Assembly (NCBI GenBank): GCA_910587935.1
Contig: CAJUNP010000026.1
Location: 1 to 45,045 of the forward strand
Direction: 5' to 3'
DNA: 45,045 bases
From: an uncultured Lachnospiraceae bacterium
GTDB taxonomy: Bacteria > Bacillota > Clostridia > Lachnospirales > Lachnospiraceae
Shown here: in pieces, positions 33,599 to 42,221 of the stretch
Numbering within the stretch: position 1 is the stretch's first letter
How the letters are laid out: each line of letters opens with the position of its first letter
Notes under the pieces: model-generated
The model's input: the letters and a program-made list of their open reading frames with translations, nothing else
Database searches by the model: none
Told to the model about the DNA's origin: nothing
Translations under genes and position numbers: made by a program

Positions 33599-35752
33599 TT
33601 ACATACTCTTCCTTTCCGCAATCTCAGCCATCTTGGCATCGTTGAGCCTGGTATCCCCATGTACCCTGGAATACGAAAGATAACCGTTCATACGGTCAAT
33701 CTTTGTCAGATTACGGCTGCCGCAGACAGGACACTCGTCCATCTCCAGCTCCTCATGTCCGCAATCATCGCAATAAGCCAGCGATAAATTAACGCCTTCA
33801 TAGAATCCCATATCCATTGCCCGGCGGATCAGCGTTTTGACCGCCTCCATATTGTAATCAATCGGATATTTTACATACTGTATTTTTCCGCCGTTGGACA
33901 GATTCCAGAAACGTTCTTCCAGATCCTGCTTCTCAATCGGCGTGATATCTTCCGCCACATGACAGTGAAAGCTGTTGCTTACATATTCTCTGTCGGATAC
34001 GCCTTCCACAATGCCATATTTCTTACGGAACTGTTTTACCTGCAGGCCGCAGAGATTCTCTGCGGGCGTACCGTAAATAGCGTAAAGATTTCCGTCCGCT
34101 TCCTTAAATTCAATGACCTTCTGATTAATGTGTTCCAAAACCTCCTGCGCAAACTGTCCGTCTTCTACCAGTGATTTGCCGTTATAAAGCTCCTGCAGTT
34201 CATTAAGCGCCGTAATGCCGAAGCTTGCCGTCGCCGATTTTAAAAGCGGCTTGATTTTATCCCCAAGCTTTAAATGCCCGCCTAAAAAACCGCCCTCGCA
34301 ATAGGCGAGCGGATTGGTGGAAGCGCGCATTTCACCCAGATATGCGTAAGTGCGGATATGAAGCTGGCGGATCAAATTGAGATAATAATCCAGAACTTCA
34401 TAAAAATCCGTGCTTTCCTTTCTCGCTTTTGCCAGAATCATAGGAAGATGCAAAGACACGGCGCCAATATTAAAACGTCCCACAAAAACCGGCACATCCT
34501 TGTCGTCAGCAGGATGCATTCCGCCTCTTTCATACCAGGGTGACAAAAATGCCCTGCAGCCCATGGGAGAAATAATTTTGCCGTACTGCTTGTAAATTCC
34601 TGCAACATACCCCTTCCCGGTCAGACTCAGCCAGTCGGGATACATGGTTTTTGTCGAGCACTGCACACCCGCCTCAAAAACATCCTCCAGAGGTTTCCCG
34701 GGTCCGTGCAGATTCTCGTCATATAAAAAGACTATTTTGGGGAACAGCACCGGTTTTTTATGGCCTGTCTTTCCCTGGCCCCTGCGTCTTACATTCAACA
34801 TGGAAACCGTAGCCAGCCTTGCAAATCTTCCGGTTCCCGTACCTGCGGTAACGGTAATAAAAGGATAATCCCCGCGGCTGCTGGCAACCGTATTAAATTT
34901 ATACTCCCATCCCTGAAATCCCTGTTCAAACTCTTTCACTACATCCGCGTAAGCTTCCCCTTCCGCAGTCGCATCATCGATCCCGAGCCTTGCGTATTTT
35001 TCCAGATTGCGGTTATAAGATTTTTCTGCATAGGGCTCCAGAATCAAATCTACGCTGGGTACGGTAAAACCACCGTACTGCTGGCTTGCCGCACTCAGTA
35101 CGATATCGCCGATCACGTCAAAGGCAACGTCAAGAGTCTTCGGCTCATTATACCAGATATTGCCCATCTCAAAACCGCCGGATAATACATTCTGCACGTC
35201 AAAAAGACAACAGTTCATGGTATCCCTGCGGGCCGACATATCATGAACATAAATATAGCCGTCCCGGCACGCCTGAATCTCTTCCGTAGTCATAAAAAAT
35301 TTCTGGTACAGTTCCTTGTTGAGCTGGTTAAAAATCAGACTTCTTTTCGTAGAAACGAGAGCCGAATCCGTATTGGCATTCTCTTTATCTCCGATATACA
35401 TGATCGACTGGCTTTTCTTATAAACATCATCCAGCATCCGCACAAAATCCTGTTTATAATTCCTATAATCCCGGTAACTTTTGGCCACGATCGGCTTTAC
35501 CTGTTCCAACGCGCTCTCTACAATATTATGCATAATCGGAATGGGGATCTCTTTTCTGCCAAGCTCGTCTACTTTATCTACCACATATTTACAAATCTGC
35601 TGTTTCTCTTCATCCGTAAACTCCGTTAATGCACGGTACGCGCTTTTACCTACCGCGTCAACTACCTTCTGCACATTAAAAGCCTCACGGCTCCCGTCTT
35701 TTTTAATGACCATAACCGTATGCGCCGGCTGAAAAAGCTTCCCATATTCCAT
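33599..35752 (-). CDS. nrdD: Anaerobic ribonucleoside-triphosphate reductase
   Basis: A class III glycyl-radical enzyme reducing NTPs to dNTPs, about 717 residues. The N-terminal ATP-cone (VIKKDGSREAFNVQKVVDAV, about 15-34) senses ATP/dATP. The catalytic domain follows, with RRDTMNCCLFDVQNVLSGG. The C-terminal zinc site CDDC...CPVC and the glycyl-radical loop RMNGYLSYSR end the protein. The start is placed at 35752 as AAAGGA stands 8 bases upstream; the frame extends to 35785. Expression is probably controlled by NrdR at the two boxes about 100 bases upstream. Confidence 0.96.
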   Translation of the reverse strand: MEYGKLFQPAHTVMVIKKDGSREAFNVQKVVDAVGKSAYRALTEFTDEEKQQICKYVVDKVDELGRKEIPIPIMHNIVESALEQVKPIVAKSYRDYRNYKQDFVRMLDDVYKKSQSIMYIGDKENANTDSALVSTKRSLIFNQLNKELYQKFFMTTEEIQACRDGYIYVHDMSARRDTMNCCLFDVQNVLSGGFEMGNIWYNEPKTLDVAFDVIGDIVLSAASQQYGGFTVPSVDLILEPYAEKSYNRNLEKYARLGIDDATAEGEAYADVVKEFEQGFQGWEYKFNTVASSRGDYPFITVTAGTGTGRFARLATVSMLNVRRRGQGKTGHKKPVLFPKIVFLYDENLHGPGKPLEDVFEAGVQCSTKTMYPDWLSLTGKGYVAGIYKQYGKIISPMGCRAFLSPWYERGGMHPADDKDVPVFVGRFNIGAVSLHLPMILAKARKESTDFYEVLDYYLNLIRQLHIRTYAYLGEMRASTNPLAYCEGGFLGGHLKLGDKIKPLLKSATASFGITALNELQELYNGKSLVEDGQFAQEVLEHINQKVIEFKEADGNLYAIYGTPAENLCGLQVKQFRKKYGIVEGVSDREYVSNSFHCHVAEDITPIEKQDLEERFWNLSNGGKIQYVKYPIDYNMEAVKTLIRRAMDMGFYEGVNLSLAYCDDCGHEELEMDECPVCGSRNLTKIDRMNGYLSYSRVHGDTRLNDAKMAEIAERKSM

Positions 35753-35847
35753 TGTTCTTTCCTTTTGTGTACCGCCAATGTCCATAAATCTTCATTCCTT
35801 CCTAAAAAAATCCTCCCGGAGTCAGTAATACACGTATCCAAGAGGAA

Positions 35848-35863
35848 TTACTACATATTGGGT
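35848..35863 (-). promoter_or_regulatory. NrdR-like box 2 upstream of nrdD
   Basis: Minus strand ACCCAATATGTAGTAA matches the NrdR consensus ACACNATATNTNGTGT at most positions. It starts 31 bases from the other box, the usual three-helical-turn spacing. Confidence 0.6.
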
Positions 35864-35878
35864 TTGTTCCACATTCCC

Positions 35879-35894
35879 ATTCCAGATATAGTGT
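35879..35894 (-). promoter_or_regulatory. NrdR-like box 1 upstream of nrdD
   Basis: Minus strand ACACTATATCTGGAAT has a perfect left half of the NrdR consensus. It sits at the inferred transcription start. Confidence 0.65.
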
Positions 35895-35902
35895 CTTGTA
35901 TC

Positions 35903-35931
35903 AGTATATGGGATATCTTGAAAAAAGTCAA
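35903..35931 (-). promoter_or_regulatory. Promoter of nrdD-nrdG-dut
   Basis: Minus strand TTGACT (35931-35926), a 17-base spacer and TATACT (35908-35903). The start near 35896 lies at the edge of the first NrdR-like box. Confidence 0.65.
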
Positions 35932-35966
35932 TGGATGTCCTGAACAAAAATTGTATTAAATAAAAA

Positions 35967-36977
35967 TCATTCCGGACTGCCATCGGTAAAGCCATAATGA
36001 CTCAAATCTTTCAAAAGATAATTCCGGTATCCGTCCACCGCCTCCCGGGGCGAAACAATCCACGCGCCTCCCCCCAGTCCGGCAAGCCACCCGTAAAACT
36101 GCTGGCTGACTACCACTGTAAGACGCACCTGAAACGTATTCTGTTCCCGGTTTCTGATGGAGATATCCTTCCCGAAACGGTCGATCATTACGCCTGCCAG
36201 CTCGTTTTTTACCTGCAGGGTCACCTGCTTTTCCTCTCCTCCGAACATGCCAAAAGTACGGTTGGAATACTGCGCCACGTCAAGCTTTTCGAAATATTCT
36301 TTTCCGTTTCTTTTTCCCTCTAGAATACGGGCGCTTCCCATCTTGTCAACCCGGTAATGCCGCATGGTCTGCAATTCTTCGTCAAAAGCGGCAAGATAAT
36401 AATTTTCTTCCTGCCATATAAGCGCCCAGGGACTTACCACATATGGCTTCCCTTCTTTTCTCGGCGTCAGCTTTTTGTCCGCAGTCCATGCCAGATACTG
36501 AAACTCCAGCCGGGAATCCTCCTGAATGGCTTTATGTATGGCGTCCACATTATAATATATATTTTCATTCTCAGCCTTTGATCTGCCCGCCACATATACC
36601 TGACGCTGAAGCTGTACGGCCTCATATCTGCTGGTAAGCTTCTCAAGCTTATGAATCAAATCCCGGGATTTCTTCCGCGTTATGAAACGGGTCGCCTGCA
36701 CCGCGTCCACAAGAAGCTTTAACTCCGCCAATTCAAACTCCCTGCTGGCAAGATAATAACCGCCCCCGTTTCTGGAATCCCTGCCGATTATATCATATCC
36801 CATGCGAACCAGTTCTTCCACATCCGAATAAATCGTTTTCCTGTCCGCATGGATTCCGTTCTCCTGAAGAATTCGGATAATCTCTTTGGTGGAAACCGCA
36901 TGCTCCTCGTCGGTATTTTGTTTTAAAATATCCAGTATATACAGCAGCTTTACCTTTTGCATCTGTGACCGTGCCAT
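35967..36977 (-). CDS. WYL-domain transcriptional regulator
   Basis: A DNA-binding protein of about 336 residues. An HTH_11-type winged helix lies at the N-terminus (KVKLLYILDILKQNTDEE, DRKTIYSDVEELVRMGYDI). A WYL-type sensory domain follows at about 130-230 (RLEFQYLAWTADKKLTPR, KPYVVSPWALIWQEENYYLA), then a WCX extension. WYL proteins bind nucleic acid or nucleotide-like ligands, but this one's signal is unknown. ATG 36977 is preferred with GAGGT 6 bases upstream; the frame is open to 37034, overlapping the YjjG-like gene. It lies just after that gene and probably shares its transcript. Confidence 0.88.
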   Translation of the reverse strand: MARSQMQKVKLLYILDILKQNTDEEHAVSTKEIIRILQENGIHADRKTIYSDVEELVRMGYDIIGRDSRNGGGYYLASREFELAELKLLVDAVQATRFITRKKSRDLIHKLEKLTSRYEAVQLQRQVYVAGRSKAENENIYYNVDAIHKAIQEDSRLEFQYLAWTADKKLTPRKEGKPYVVSPWALIWQEENYYLAAFDEELQTMRHYRVDKMGSARILEGKRNGKEYFEKLDVAQYSNRTFGMFGGEEKQVTLQVKNELAGVMIDRFGKDISIRNREQNTFQVRLTVVVSQQFYGWLAGLGGGAWIVSPREAVDGYRNYLLKDLSHYGFTDGSPE

Positions 36978-36997
36978 TACCACACCTCTTACGGTTT

Positions 36998-37693
36998 TTA
37001 GTTTTTTATCCCGATAATTTGCTCCACTTCCCATAGATTCCGGATTTCATAATCCGGACGCGCTTCATCCTCCGGCGCTTTCCCCTCCGGATTATACCAG
37101 CAGGATACAATTCCGGCATTGTTTGCTCCCTTTATATCGCTGCTTAAAGAATCTCCGATCAGAAGCGCTCTCTCTTTTGAAAAATCGGGAATCCGGGAAA
37201 AGCATACGTCAAAAAATTCTTTCCGGGGTTTTACAAAACCCACCGGCTCCGAAATAAAAATGCCGTCCATAATCCGGTTCAGACCCGAAATCTCCCATTT
37301 GCTTTTCTGGGTGACCTCCACGCCGTTCGTCACCAGATACTGGCGGCAGTATTTTTTTAATTTTGTACAAAGCCTGTCGGCCTCGTCACGAAACTTAAAT
37401 ACGGAACCAAGGGCCCGTTCATACAGCCTTTGGAAACCGTCGGGATCGCCTCCCTGCAGTCCCATCTCTCCGAACAGATCCGCAAACCGCCCCCGCAAAA
37501 GCTCTCCCTTAGATACTTCTCCCTTTTCCAGCCGCTTCCAATAGCTCAGATTAATCTCTCCATAGCGTTTCACCCAAAAGTCCGTAACCGGATATCCCAT
37601 CTGCGAAAAACAATGGCGGATGGCATATTGCTCCGAATATGGAAAATCCAGTAATGTGTCGTCGATGTCCCACAACAAAATATCATATTTCAT
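36998..37693 (-). CDS. YjjG-like HAD nucleotidase
   Basis: A 231-residue HAD-superfamily phosphatase of the YjjG type, which removes phosphate from non-canonical pyrimidine nucleotides. Motif I is WDIDDTLLDFPYSE at the N-terminus, motif II is LVTNGVE (about 118), motif III Lys lies in GFVKPRKEFF, and motif IV is LIGDSLSSDIKGANNAGI (about 176). The closing SCWYNPEG is usual for the family. A ribosome binding site AAAGGA lies 9 bases upstream. It is followed 20 bases later by the WYL regulator. Confidence 0.9.
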   Translation of the reverse strand: MKYDILLWDIDDTLLDFPYSEQYAIRHCFSQMGYPVTDFWVKRYGEINLSYWKRLEKGEVSKGELLRGRFADLFGEMGLQGGDPDGFQRLYERALGSVFKFRDEADRLCTKLKKYCRQYLVTNGVEVTQKSKWEISGLNRIMDGIFISEPVGFVKPRKEFFDVCFSRIPDFSKERALLIGDSLSSDIKGANNAGIVSCWYNPEGKAPEDEARPDYEIRNLWEVEQIIGIKN

Positions 37694-37708
37694 TTTTCAC
37701 TGTCCTTT

Positions 37709-37736
37709 AAAAAAGGCGTCCACTCTGTGAACACCT
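37709..37736 (-). terminator. Terminator after the small membrane protein gene
   Basis: Minus strand GGTGTTCA and TGGACGCC form an 8-bp stem (two G-T pairs) followed by TTTTTT. Confidence 0.75.
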
Positions 37737-37759
37737 GTTTTTTCCTGCTATTACGGATC

Positions 37760-37930
37760 TCATTCCGCTTTTTTAAGCGTGGGTTCCTCTCCCCCGGCCA
37801 GCTCATTCTCATTCTTGCGCTTCCTTAAGGTTGTTCCGATAAAAACCGCCACAACCGCCAGCAATACGTACACTCCAAATAAAATTAAATAAGATACAAA
37901 AGAATTAAAAAATGTTATTAAATTACTCAT
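37760..37930 (-). CDS. Small single-pass membrane protein, unknown function
   Basis: About 56 residues: a short N-terminus, one hydrophobic helix (YLILFGVYVLLAVVAVFIG) and a basic-then-acidic tail (RKRKNENELAGGEEPTLKKAE). An N-out, C-in orientation is expected from the positive RKRK after the helix. The start may be ATG 37930 with GGGTATAAGG upstream or an ATG four codons earlier. A clear terminator follows, supporting that it is a real gene. It lies 50 bases downstream of rnhA on the same strand. I cannot assign a function. Confidence 0.6.
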   Translation of the reverse strand: MSNLITFFNSFVSYLILFGVYVLLAVVAVFIGTTLRKRKNENELAGGEEPTLKKAE

Positions 37931-37980
37931 CCTTATACCCATTCCCTTTTCTTTTAATCAATGCCTGTTCCTATATCATA

Positions 37981-38457
37981 TCATTCTAAAACCGTATCGT
38001 CAAGTAAGTCCGTACGATCTGCCGCCGCAGTTGCCAACGCGTCGCAACGCTCGTTCTGCGGATGTCCGTCATGCCCTTTTACCCACTGAAAAGAAACATG
38101 GTGAGACTCCTTCGCTTTTAACAGCCTTTTCCACAAATCCACGTTCTTTACGGGTTTATTGGTACTGGTTTTCCAGTTTTTTTTAAGCCATCCCTCTATC
38201 CAGTGAGCGTTAAACGCATCCGTCAGATACTTGGAATCCGATACCAGCGTCACCTCACAGGGCTTTGTCAGCGCCTCCAGTCCCACAATAGCGGCCATCA
38301 ACTCCATGCGGTTATTGGTGGTCTTTTTATAGCCTGCCGAATATTCCCGTTCATGAAGCGTTCCTTTTGCATCCACGTACTGCAGTACCGTGCCGTATCC
38401 TCCCGGCCCTTCCGGATTGCCTCTTGCCGCTCCGTCCGTATAAATCGTTACTTTCAT
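37981..38457 (-). CDS. rnhA: Ribonuclease HI
   Basis: Removes the RNA strand of RNA-DNA hybrids. The 158-residue protein has all four catalytic acids: Asp in IYTDGAARGNPEGPGG, Glu in NNRMELMAAIVGLEAL, Asp in LVSDSKYLTDAF and Asp in NERCDALATAAA. The basic-handle region (WIEGWLKKNWKTS) is present. It follows the MutS-like gene by 18 bases, so the two are likely co-transcribed. Confidence 0.96.
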   Translation of the reverse strand: MKVTIYTDGAARGNPEGPGGYGTVLQYVDAKGTLHEREYSAGYKKTTNNRMELMAAIVGLEALTKPCEVTLVSDSKYLTDAFNAHWIEGWLKKNWKTSTNKPVKNVDLWKRLLKAKESHHVSFQWVKGHDGHPQNERCDALATAAADRTDLLDDTVLE

Positions 38458-38475
38458 AAAACGCCTCCCTTCCGT

Positions 38476-40155
38476 CTATGCCTTCAGACGCCATACGCCT
38501 TCGTTCAGAAAACGTTCCGACATTGCTTCCGCTTCCCGGATCAGAGAAGCCTCGTATCCCATCACGGATAACAGCCGGATCGCGTTTCTTGTAGTTGCTT
38601 TTCCCTCTCGGATCTGATAGGAAAAATGTACGTCTCCCTCTACGATCTCCTCCTCAAAATGATGATTCTCATACCGCCCCTTTAACAGCTCCGCCAGCTC
38701 AATATCATGGGTAGCGGCAAAACAAATCACCCCTTCGTCCGAAAGACACCGCAGAATTTGTGTGGATGCCGCGATCCGCTCCACCGTATTGGTTCCCCTG
38801 AGCACCTCGTCCACAAAACACAAAACTTCTCCGTCCGCTTCACGGCTTTTATCAAGAATCCTCTTAATGGACTTAATTTCCACAATGTAATAACTTTCTC
38901 CGCTTCCCAGATCGTCTCTTAAAGACATGGACGAATAAATATGGTAAAACGGGCCTTTATAGCTTTCTGCCAAACAGGTATGCAGTGTCTGTGCAAATAC
39001 CGCGTTCAAAGCCACCGATTTTAAAAAGGTAGACTTTCCGGAAGCATTGGACCCGGTTAGGAGAATCCCCTTATCCGCACGGATGCTGTTGGGCACCGCT
39101 TCTTCCAGCAAGGGATGATACAATTCTTCTATCCGAAGGCCGCTTTCCCGCTCCGGTACGCACCATGTATGCAGGGAAGTCCGGTATGCTCCGATAGCGA
39201 TGGCCGTTTCCAGGTATCCCGCCGTCTCCAGCATTTCGTCCACATCCGTAAGATGTCTCCTTACCTCCGCCAGCATACTGTTAAATTTAATCAGATCCAG
39301 ATGAAACATCATGCGCAGATAATCCAGTATAATGTCAAGAGGATTTCCGGAACCGCTCATCCTCCCCGCCGACATCAGCCAGAAGGAACCTCGGCGGAAT
39401 TTTGAAAGCGCTTTTCTGCATCGATCCATCCGCTGCCGTTCTCTTTCAAAACCGGCTATAGTAAGCGCACTGACCTGGTCCGCACAGCGAAGCAGACGCA
39501 TCACATAGGAAAAACTTACAATATAGGGATCGATTTCATTTTTCTCCTTAAAATAAGATGTAAAATTATAAATAATCAAAACGGCTATGGCAAACAATCC
39601 TACGGAAGGCTCCGCCGCACACAGGGCAATAGCGGGAATAAATAATAAATCGCATATATAGTGCCTGCCGTTGCTCCGCTTTCCCAGAATATCCAAATGA
39701 TCCATATAATCATAAATAGAAAATTTCCCCGAATATCCCATTTGTGACAAAACAAACTGAAGTTTTACCCGTTCATCGGGATGTTCCATAAAATACCGGA
39801 CCAGGGATTCCTTATGCTCCAGATCTTCCATGGAAAATTCCGGCGTACGCAGCGTATAATATAAATACTCTTCTCCTGCGGAGGTATACGTATAATTCAC
39901 CCGTTTAAAAACCTCATCCAGATTCAGATCGTTCCATGTAATATCATCGAGCTGGCCTTCTCTTTCATGCCTTTTGTAAAACTTTGCAATATTTTCAAGC
40001 TTTCCGGGCGCATACTCTTTTTTAGGAAGCTCCCCGTAATTTTCATAAAGCGATCTTATAAATCTTTCTTTTTCCTTCCGGGCGTCAAACGCTCCCTTGA
40101 TAATAAGACCGGCAAAAAACAAAAATATGGCGGCAAAAAACACAATGTATTCCAT
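38476..40155 (-). CDS. Membrane-anchored MutS-like ATPase
   Basis: About 559 residues. The start (EYIVFFAAIFLFFAGLIIK) is a membrane anchor, and two more hydrophobic segments lie at about 170-205 (YICDLLFIPAIALC, VGLFAIAVLIIYNFTSYF). The middle is helical, like the MutS core and clamp. The C-terminal third is a MutS ATPase: Walker A LTGSNASGKSTFLKS, signature DDLGSGESYYIVEIKSI, Walker B VLCFVDEVLRGTNTVERIAA and ATHDIELAEL. There is no mismatch-binding domain I or Smr domain, so it is not the repair enzyme MutS. The ATG at 40155 has GGAGG 7 bases upstream. Its cellular role is unknown. Confidence 0.85.
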   Translation of the reverse strand: MEYIVFFAAIFLFFAGLIIKGAFDARKEKERFIRSLYENYGELPKKEYAPGKLENIAKFYKRHEREGQLDDITWNDLNLDEVFKRVNYTYTSAGEEYLYYTLRTPEFSMEDLEHKESLVRYFMEHPDERVKLQFVLSQMGYSGKFSIYDYMDHLDILGKRSNGRHYICDLLFIPAIALCAAEPSVGLFAIAVLIIYNFTSYFKEKNEIDPYIVSFSYVMRLLRCADQVSALTIAGFERERQRMDRCRKALSKFRRGSFWLMSAGRMSGSGNPLDIILDYLRMMFHLDLIKFNSMLAEVRRHLTDVDEMLETAGYLETAIAIGAYRTSLHTWCVPERESGLRIEELYHPLLEEAVPNSIRADKGILLTGSNASGKSTFLKSVALNAVFAQTLHTCLAESYKGPFYHIYSSMSLRDDLGSGESYYIVEIKSIKRILDKSREADGEVLCFVDEVLRGTNTVERIAASTQILRCLSDEGVICFAATHDIELAELLKGRYENHHFEEEIVEGDVHFSYQIREGKATTRNAIRLLSVMGYEASLIREAEAMSERFLNEGVWRLKA

Positions 40156-40217
40156 GGTTATACCTCCCGCATCCATTGATCGTTTTCTATTGTACTACAT
40201 GACAGAGGGCATGACAA

Positions 40218-40272
40218 CAAAAAAGGACTGTGAAAAAGCAGGAGTTGAGAAATTCCGGCTTTCACAGTCCTT
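40218..40272 (-). terminator. Terminator of the purine salvage operon
   Basis: AAGGACTGTGAAA pairs with TTTCACAGTCCTT, a perfect outer stem, followed by TTTTG (minus strand). It lies 25 bases after the permease gene. Confidence 0.85.
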
Positions 40273-40296
40273 ATGATTCCGCTTATCTGTGCCTGT

Positions 40297-41667
40297 TTAC
40301 AGGAAAATATATTTCAGGATAAACAGAACCGTAAGTACATACATCAGAATCGTAAGTTTCTTTTCTTTTGCCTTACCGCAGATTAAATTAATTAATGTAT
40401 AGGAAATTACACCGATTGCAATACCCTCGGAAATGCTGTATGCCAAAGGCATGGCAAGGATACACAGATATGCGGGAATTGCTTCCGTCATATCGTTAAA
40501 ATTAATCTTCATAACAGAGCTGATCATGTAGAAACCTACAATAATCAGAGCCGGCGCCGTAGCAAAAGAAGGAATGGTCAAAAACAGCGGTGAGAAAATC
40601 AGCGCAAGCAGGAACAGAAGGGCTGTCGTCACTGCCGTAAGACCTGTTCTTCCGCCTTCCGTAACACCGGATGCGCTTTCTACGTAAGTAGTCGTCGTAG
40701 AAGTACCAAAAATCGCACCCACACTGGTTGCAACCGCATCCGCCATCAAAGCGCCTTTGATTCTCGGAAGCTTTCCATCTTTATCAAGCATATCCGCCTT
40801 GGTAGATACGCCGATTAACGTTCCCAGCGTATCAAAAATATCCACAAACAGGAATGAGAATACAACTACGATAAAGTTGAAAACGCCAACTCCGTCGAAA
40901 TTCACTTTGAACACCTGTCCAAAGGTCTGTCCGAAGGACGAGAAGTCAAAGGAAATGATCGCGGAAGGAATCACGGAATACATTCCCGCATCAGGATTCG
41001 GAACATAAATTTTAGTTAACTCACAGATAATTCCCAGAACCCAGGTAATCAGAATACCAAACAGAATACCGCCCTTTACTTTCTTTACAAGAAGAACAGC
41101 CGTAATCAGCACGCCCAAAAGAGCCAGAATTGCGCCTACTCCAACAGAATGGAACAAATCTCCCTTAAAAGTCTGATAAGAAACAAGAGTAGTATCATTG
41201 TTTACAATCAGTTTTGCATTCTGCAGACCGATAAATGCAATAAACAAACCGATTCCGGCGCTTACCGCTGACTTTAGGGTCATAGGAATCGCATTGAAAA
41301 TAGCCTCCCTTACGTTGGTCAGTGAAAGCACGATAAATACAAGGCCTTCCACCAATACTGCCAGCAATGCAATCTGCCAGGAATAACTCATACCGATTAC
41401 GACAGAGAATGCAAAGTACGCATTCAGTCCCATACCCGGAGCCAGTGCAAACGGATAATTTGCAAACAAAGCCATGAGCACGGTTCCCACAATGGATGCC
41501 AGCGCAGTTGCAATCAGTACTGCATTAGCGTCCATTCCTGCCGCTGACAGGATGTTGGGGTTAACAGCCAGAATGTAAGCCATCGTCATGAAGGTCGTAA
41601 TGCCGGCCATGATTTCTGTCTTCACAGTGGTGTTATTTTCTTTCAACTTGAAAAATTTCTCTAACAT
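40297..41667 (-). CDS. NCS2-family purine permease (guanine/hypoxanthine type)
   Basis: A 456-residue membrane protein of the AzgA/PbuG branch of the NCS2 nucleobase transporters, with about 12-13 membrane segments. Typical motifs are TTFMTMAYILAVNPNILSAAG at the N-terminus, ANYPFALAPGMGLNAYFAFS (about 68-87), DIFDTLGTLIGVSTKA (about 270), the SSTTTYVESASGVTEGGRTG-like segment (about 316-335) and a C-terminal EGIAIGVISYTLINL. It should take up guanine, hypoxanthine or adenine by proton symport. It is last after punA and cdd, in line with purine salvage, and is followed by a strong terminator. Its 88-base leader shows no purine-riboswitch core. Confidence 0.93.
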   Translation of the reverse strand: MLEKFFKLKENNTTVKTEIMAGITTFMTMAYILAVNPNILSAAGMDANAVLIATALASIVGTVLMALFANYPFALAPGMGLNAYFAFSVVIGMSYSWQIALLAVLVEGLVFIVLSLTNVREAIFNAIPMTLKSAVSAGIGLFIAFIGLQNAKLIVNNDTTLVSYQTFKGDLFHSVGVGAILALLGVLITAVLLVKKVKGGILFGILITWVLGIICELTKIYVPNPDAGMYSVIPSAIISFDFSSFGQTFGQVFKVNFDGVGVFNFIVVVFSFLFVDIFDTLGTLIGVSTKADMLDKDGKLPRIKGALMADAVATSVGAIFGTSTTTTYVESASGVTEGGRTGLTAVTTALLFLLALIFSPLFLTIPSFATAPALIIVGFYMISSVMKINFNDMTEAIPAYLCILAMPLAYSISEGIAIGVISYTLINLICGKAKEKKLTILMYVLTVLFILKYIFL

Positions 41668-41755
41668 TTTTAATCCCTCCTATAAAATATTTTGCAGAGA
41701 AACACAGCTTATGCTGAATTATTGAAAAGCATCTGTATCCCAAATGCCTTGCAAC

Positions 41756-42184
41756 CTAGAGTACATCGTCCGGTCCGAATCGGTGCGGAACCAGTTCTTC
41801 CAGAGTATAAATTTTGTAATCCTCTTTATGCTTTGCCACTAAAATTCTGAAATCGCTTTTACAAAACTCTGCCATAACCTGCCTGCACACACCGCAGGGA
41901 TACGTATAATCCGTAATCGCTTCTCCCGTTCTCCCGCCTGCTATGGCAATTGCGGAAAATTCTGTTTTACCCTCGCTTACCGCCTTGAAAAAAGCCGTCC
42001 GCTCCGCGCAGTTGGTAGGCCCGAACGCCGCGTTTTCAATATTGCAGCCGGTATATACGGAGCCGTCTTCACACAGCAGGGCCGCGCCTACCTGAAAGCC
42101 GGAATAAGGCGAATAGGAAAAACCCTTCGCCTGCACCGCCCGCTCTACCAGCTCCTGGAGCTGCTCATCCTTCAAAGTGTTCAT
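41756..42184 (-). CDS. cdd: Cytidine deaminase
   Basis: A 142-residue zinc-dependent enzyme converting cytidine and deoxycytidine to uridine forms. The zinc site is NCAERTAFF (Cys-Ala-Glu, about residues 55-63) together with PCGVCRQ (about 91-97), and the nucleoside-binding segment is CNIENAAFGPTNC. It lies between the purine nucleoside phosphorylase and the purine permease genes, 37 bases after the former. The operon so combines purine and pyrimidine salvage. Confidence 0.95.
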   Translation of the reverse strand: MNTLKDEQLQELVERAVQAKGFSYSPYSGFQVGAALLCEDGSVYTGCNIENAAFGPTNCAERTAFFKAVSEGKTEFSAIAIAGGRTGEAITDYTYPCGVCRQVMAEFCKSDFRILVAKHKEDYKIYTLEELVPHRFGPDDVL

Positions 42185-42221
42185 AATAATCTCCTCTGCT
42201 TCTTTTGAGAAGCTGTATGAA

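Noticed and set aside
41668..41755. Purine riboswitch before the NCS2 permease
   Set aside because: The 88-base leader lacks the conserved junction and loop sequences and only has a weak CAGC-ATAA-GCTG hairpin.
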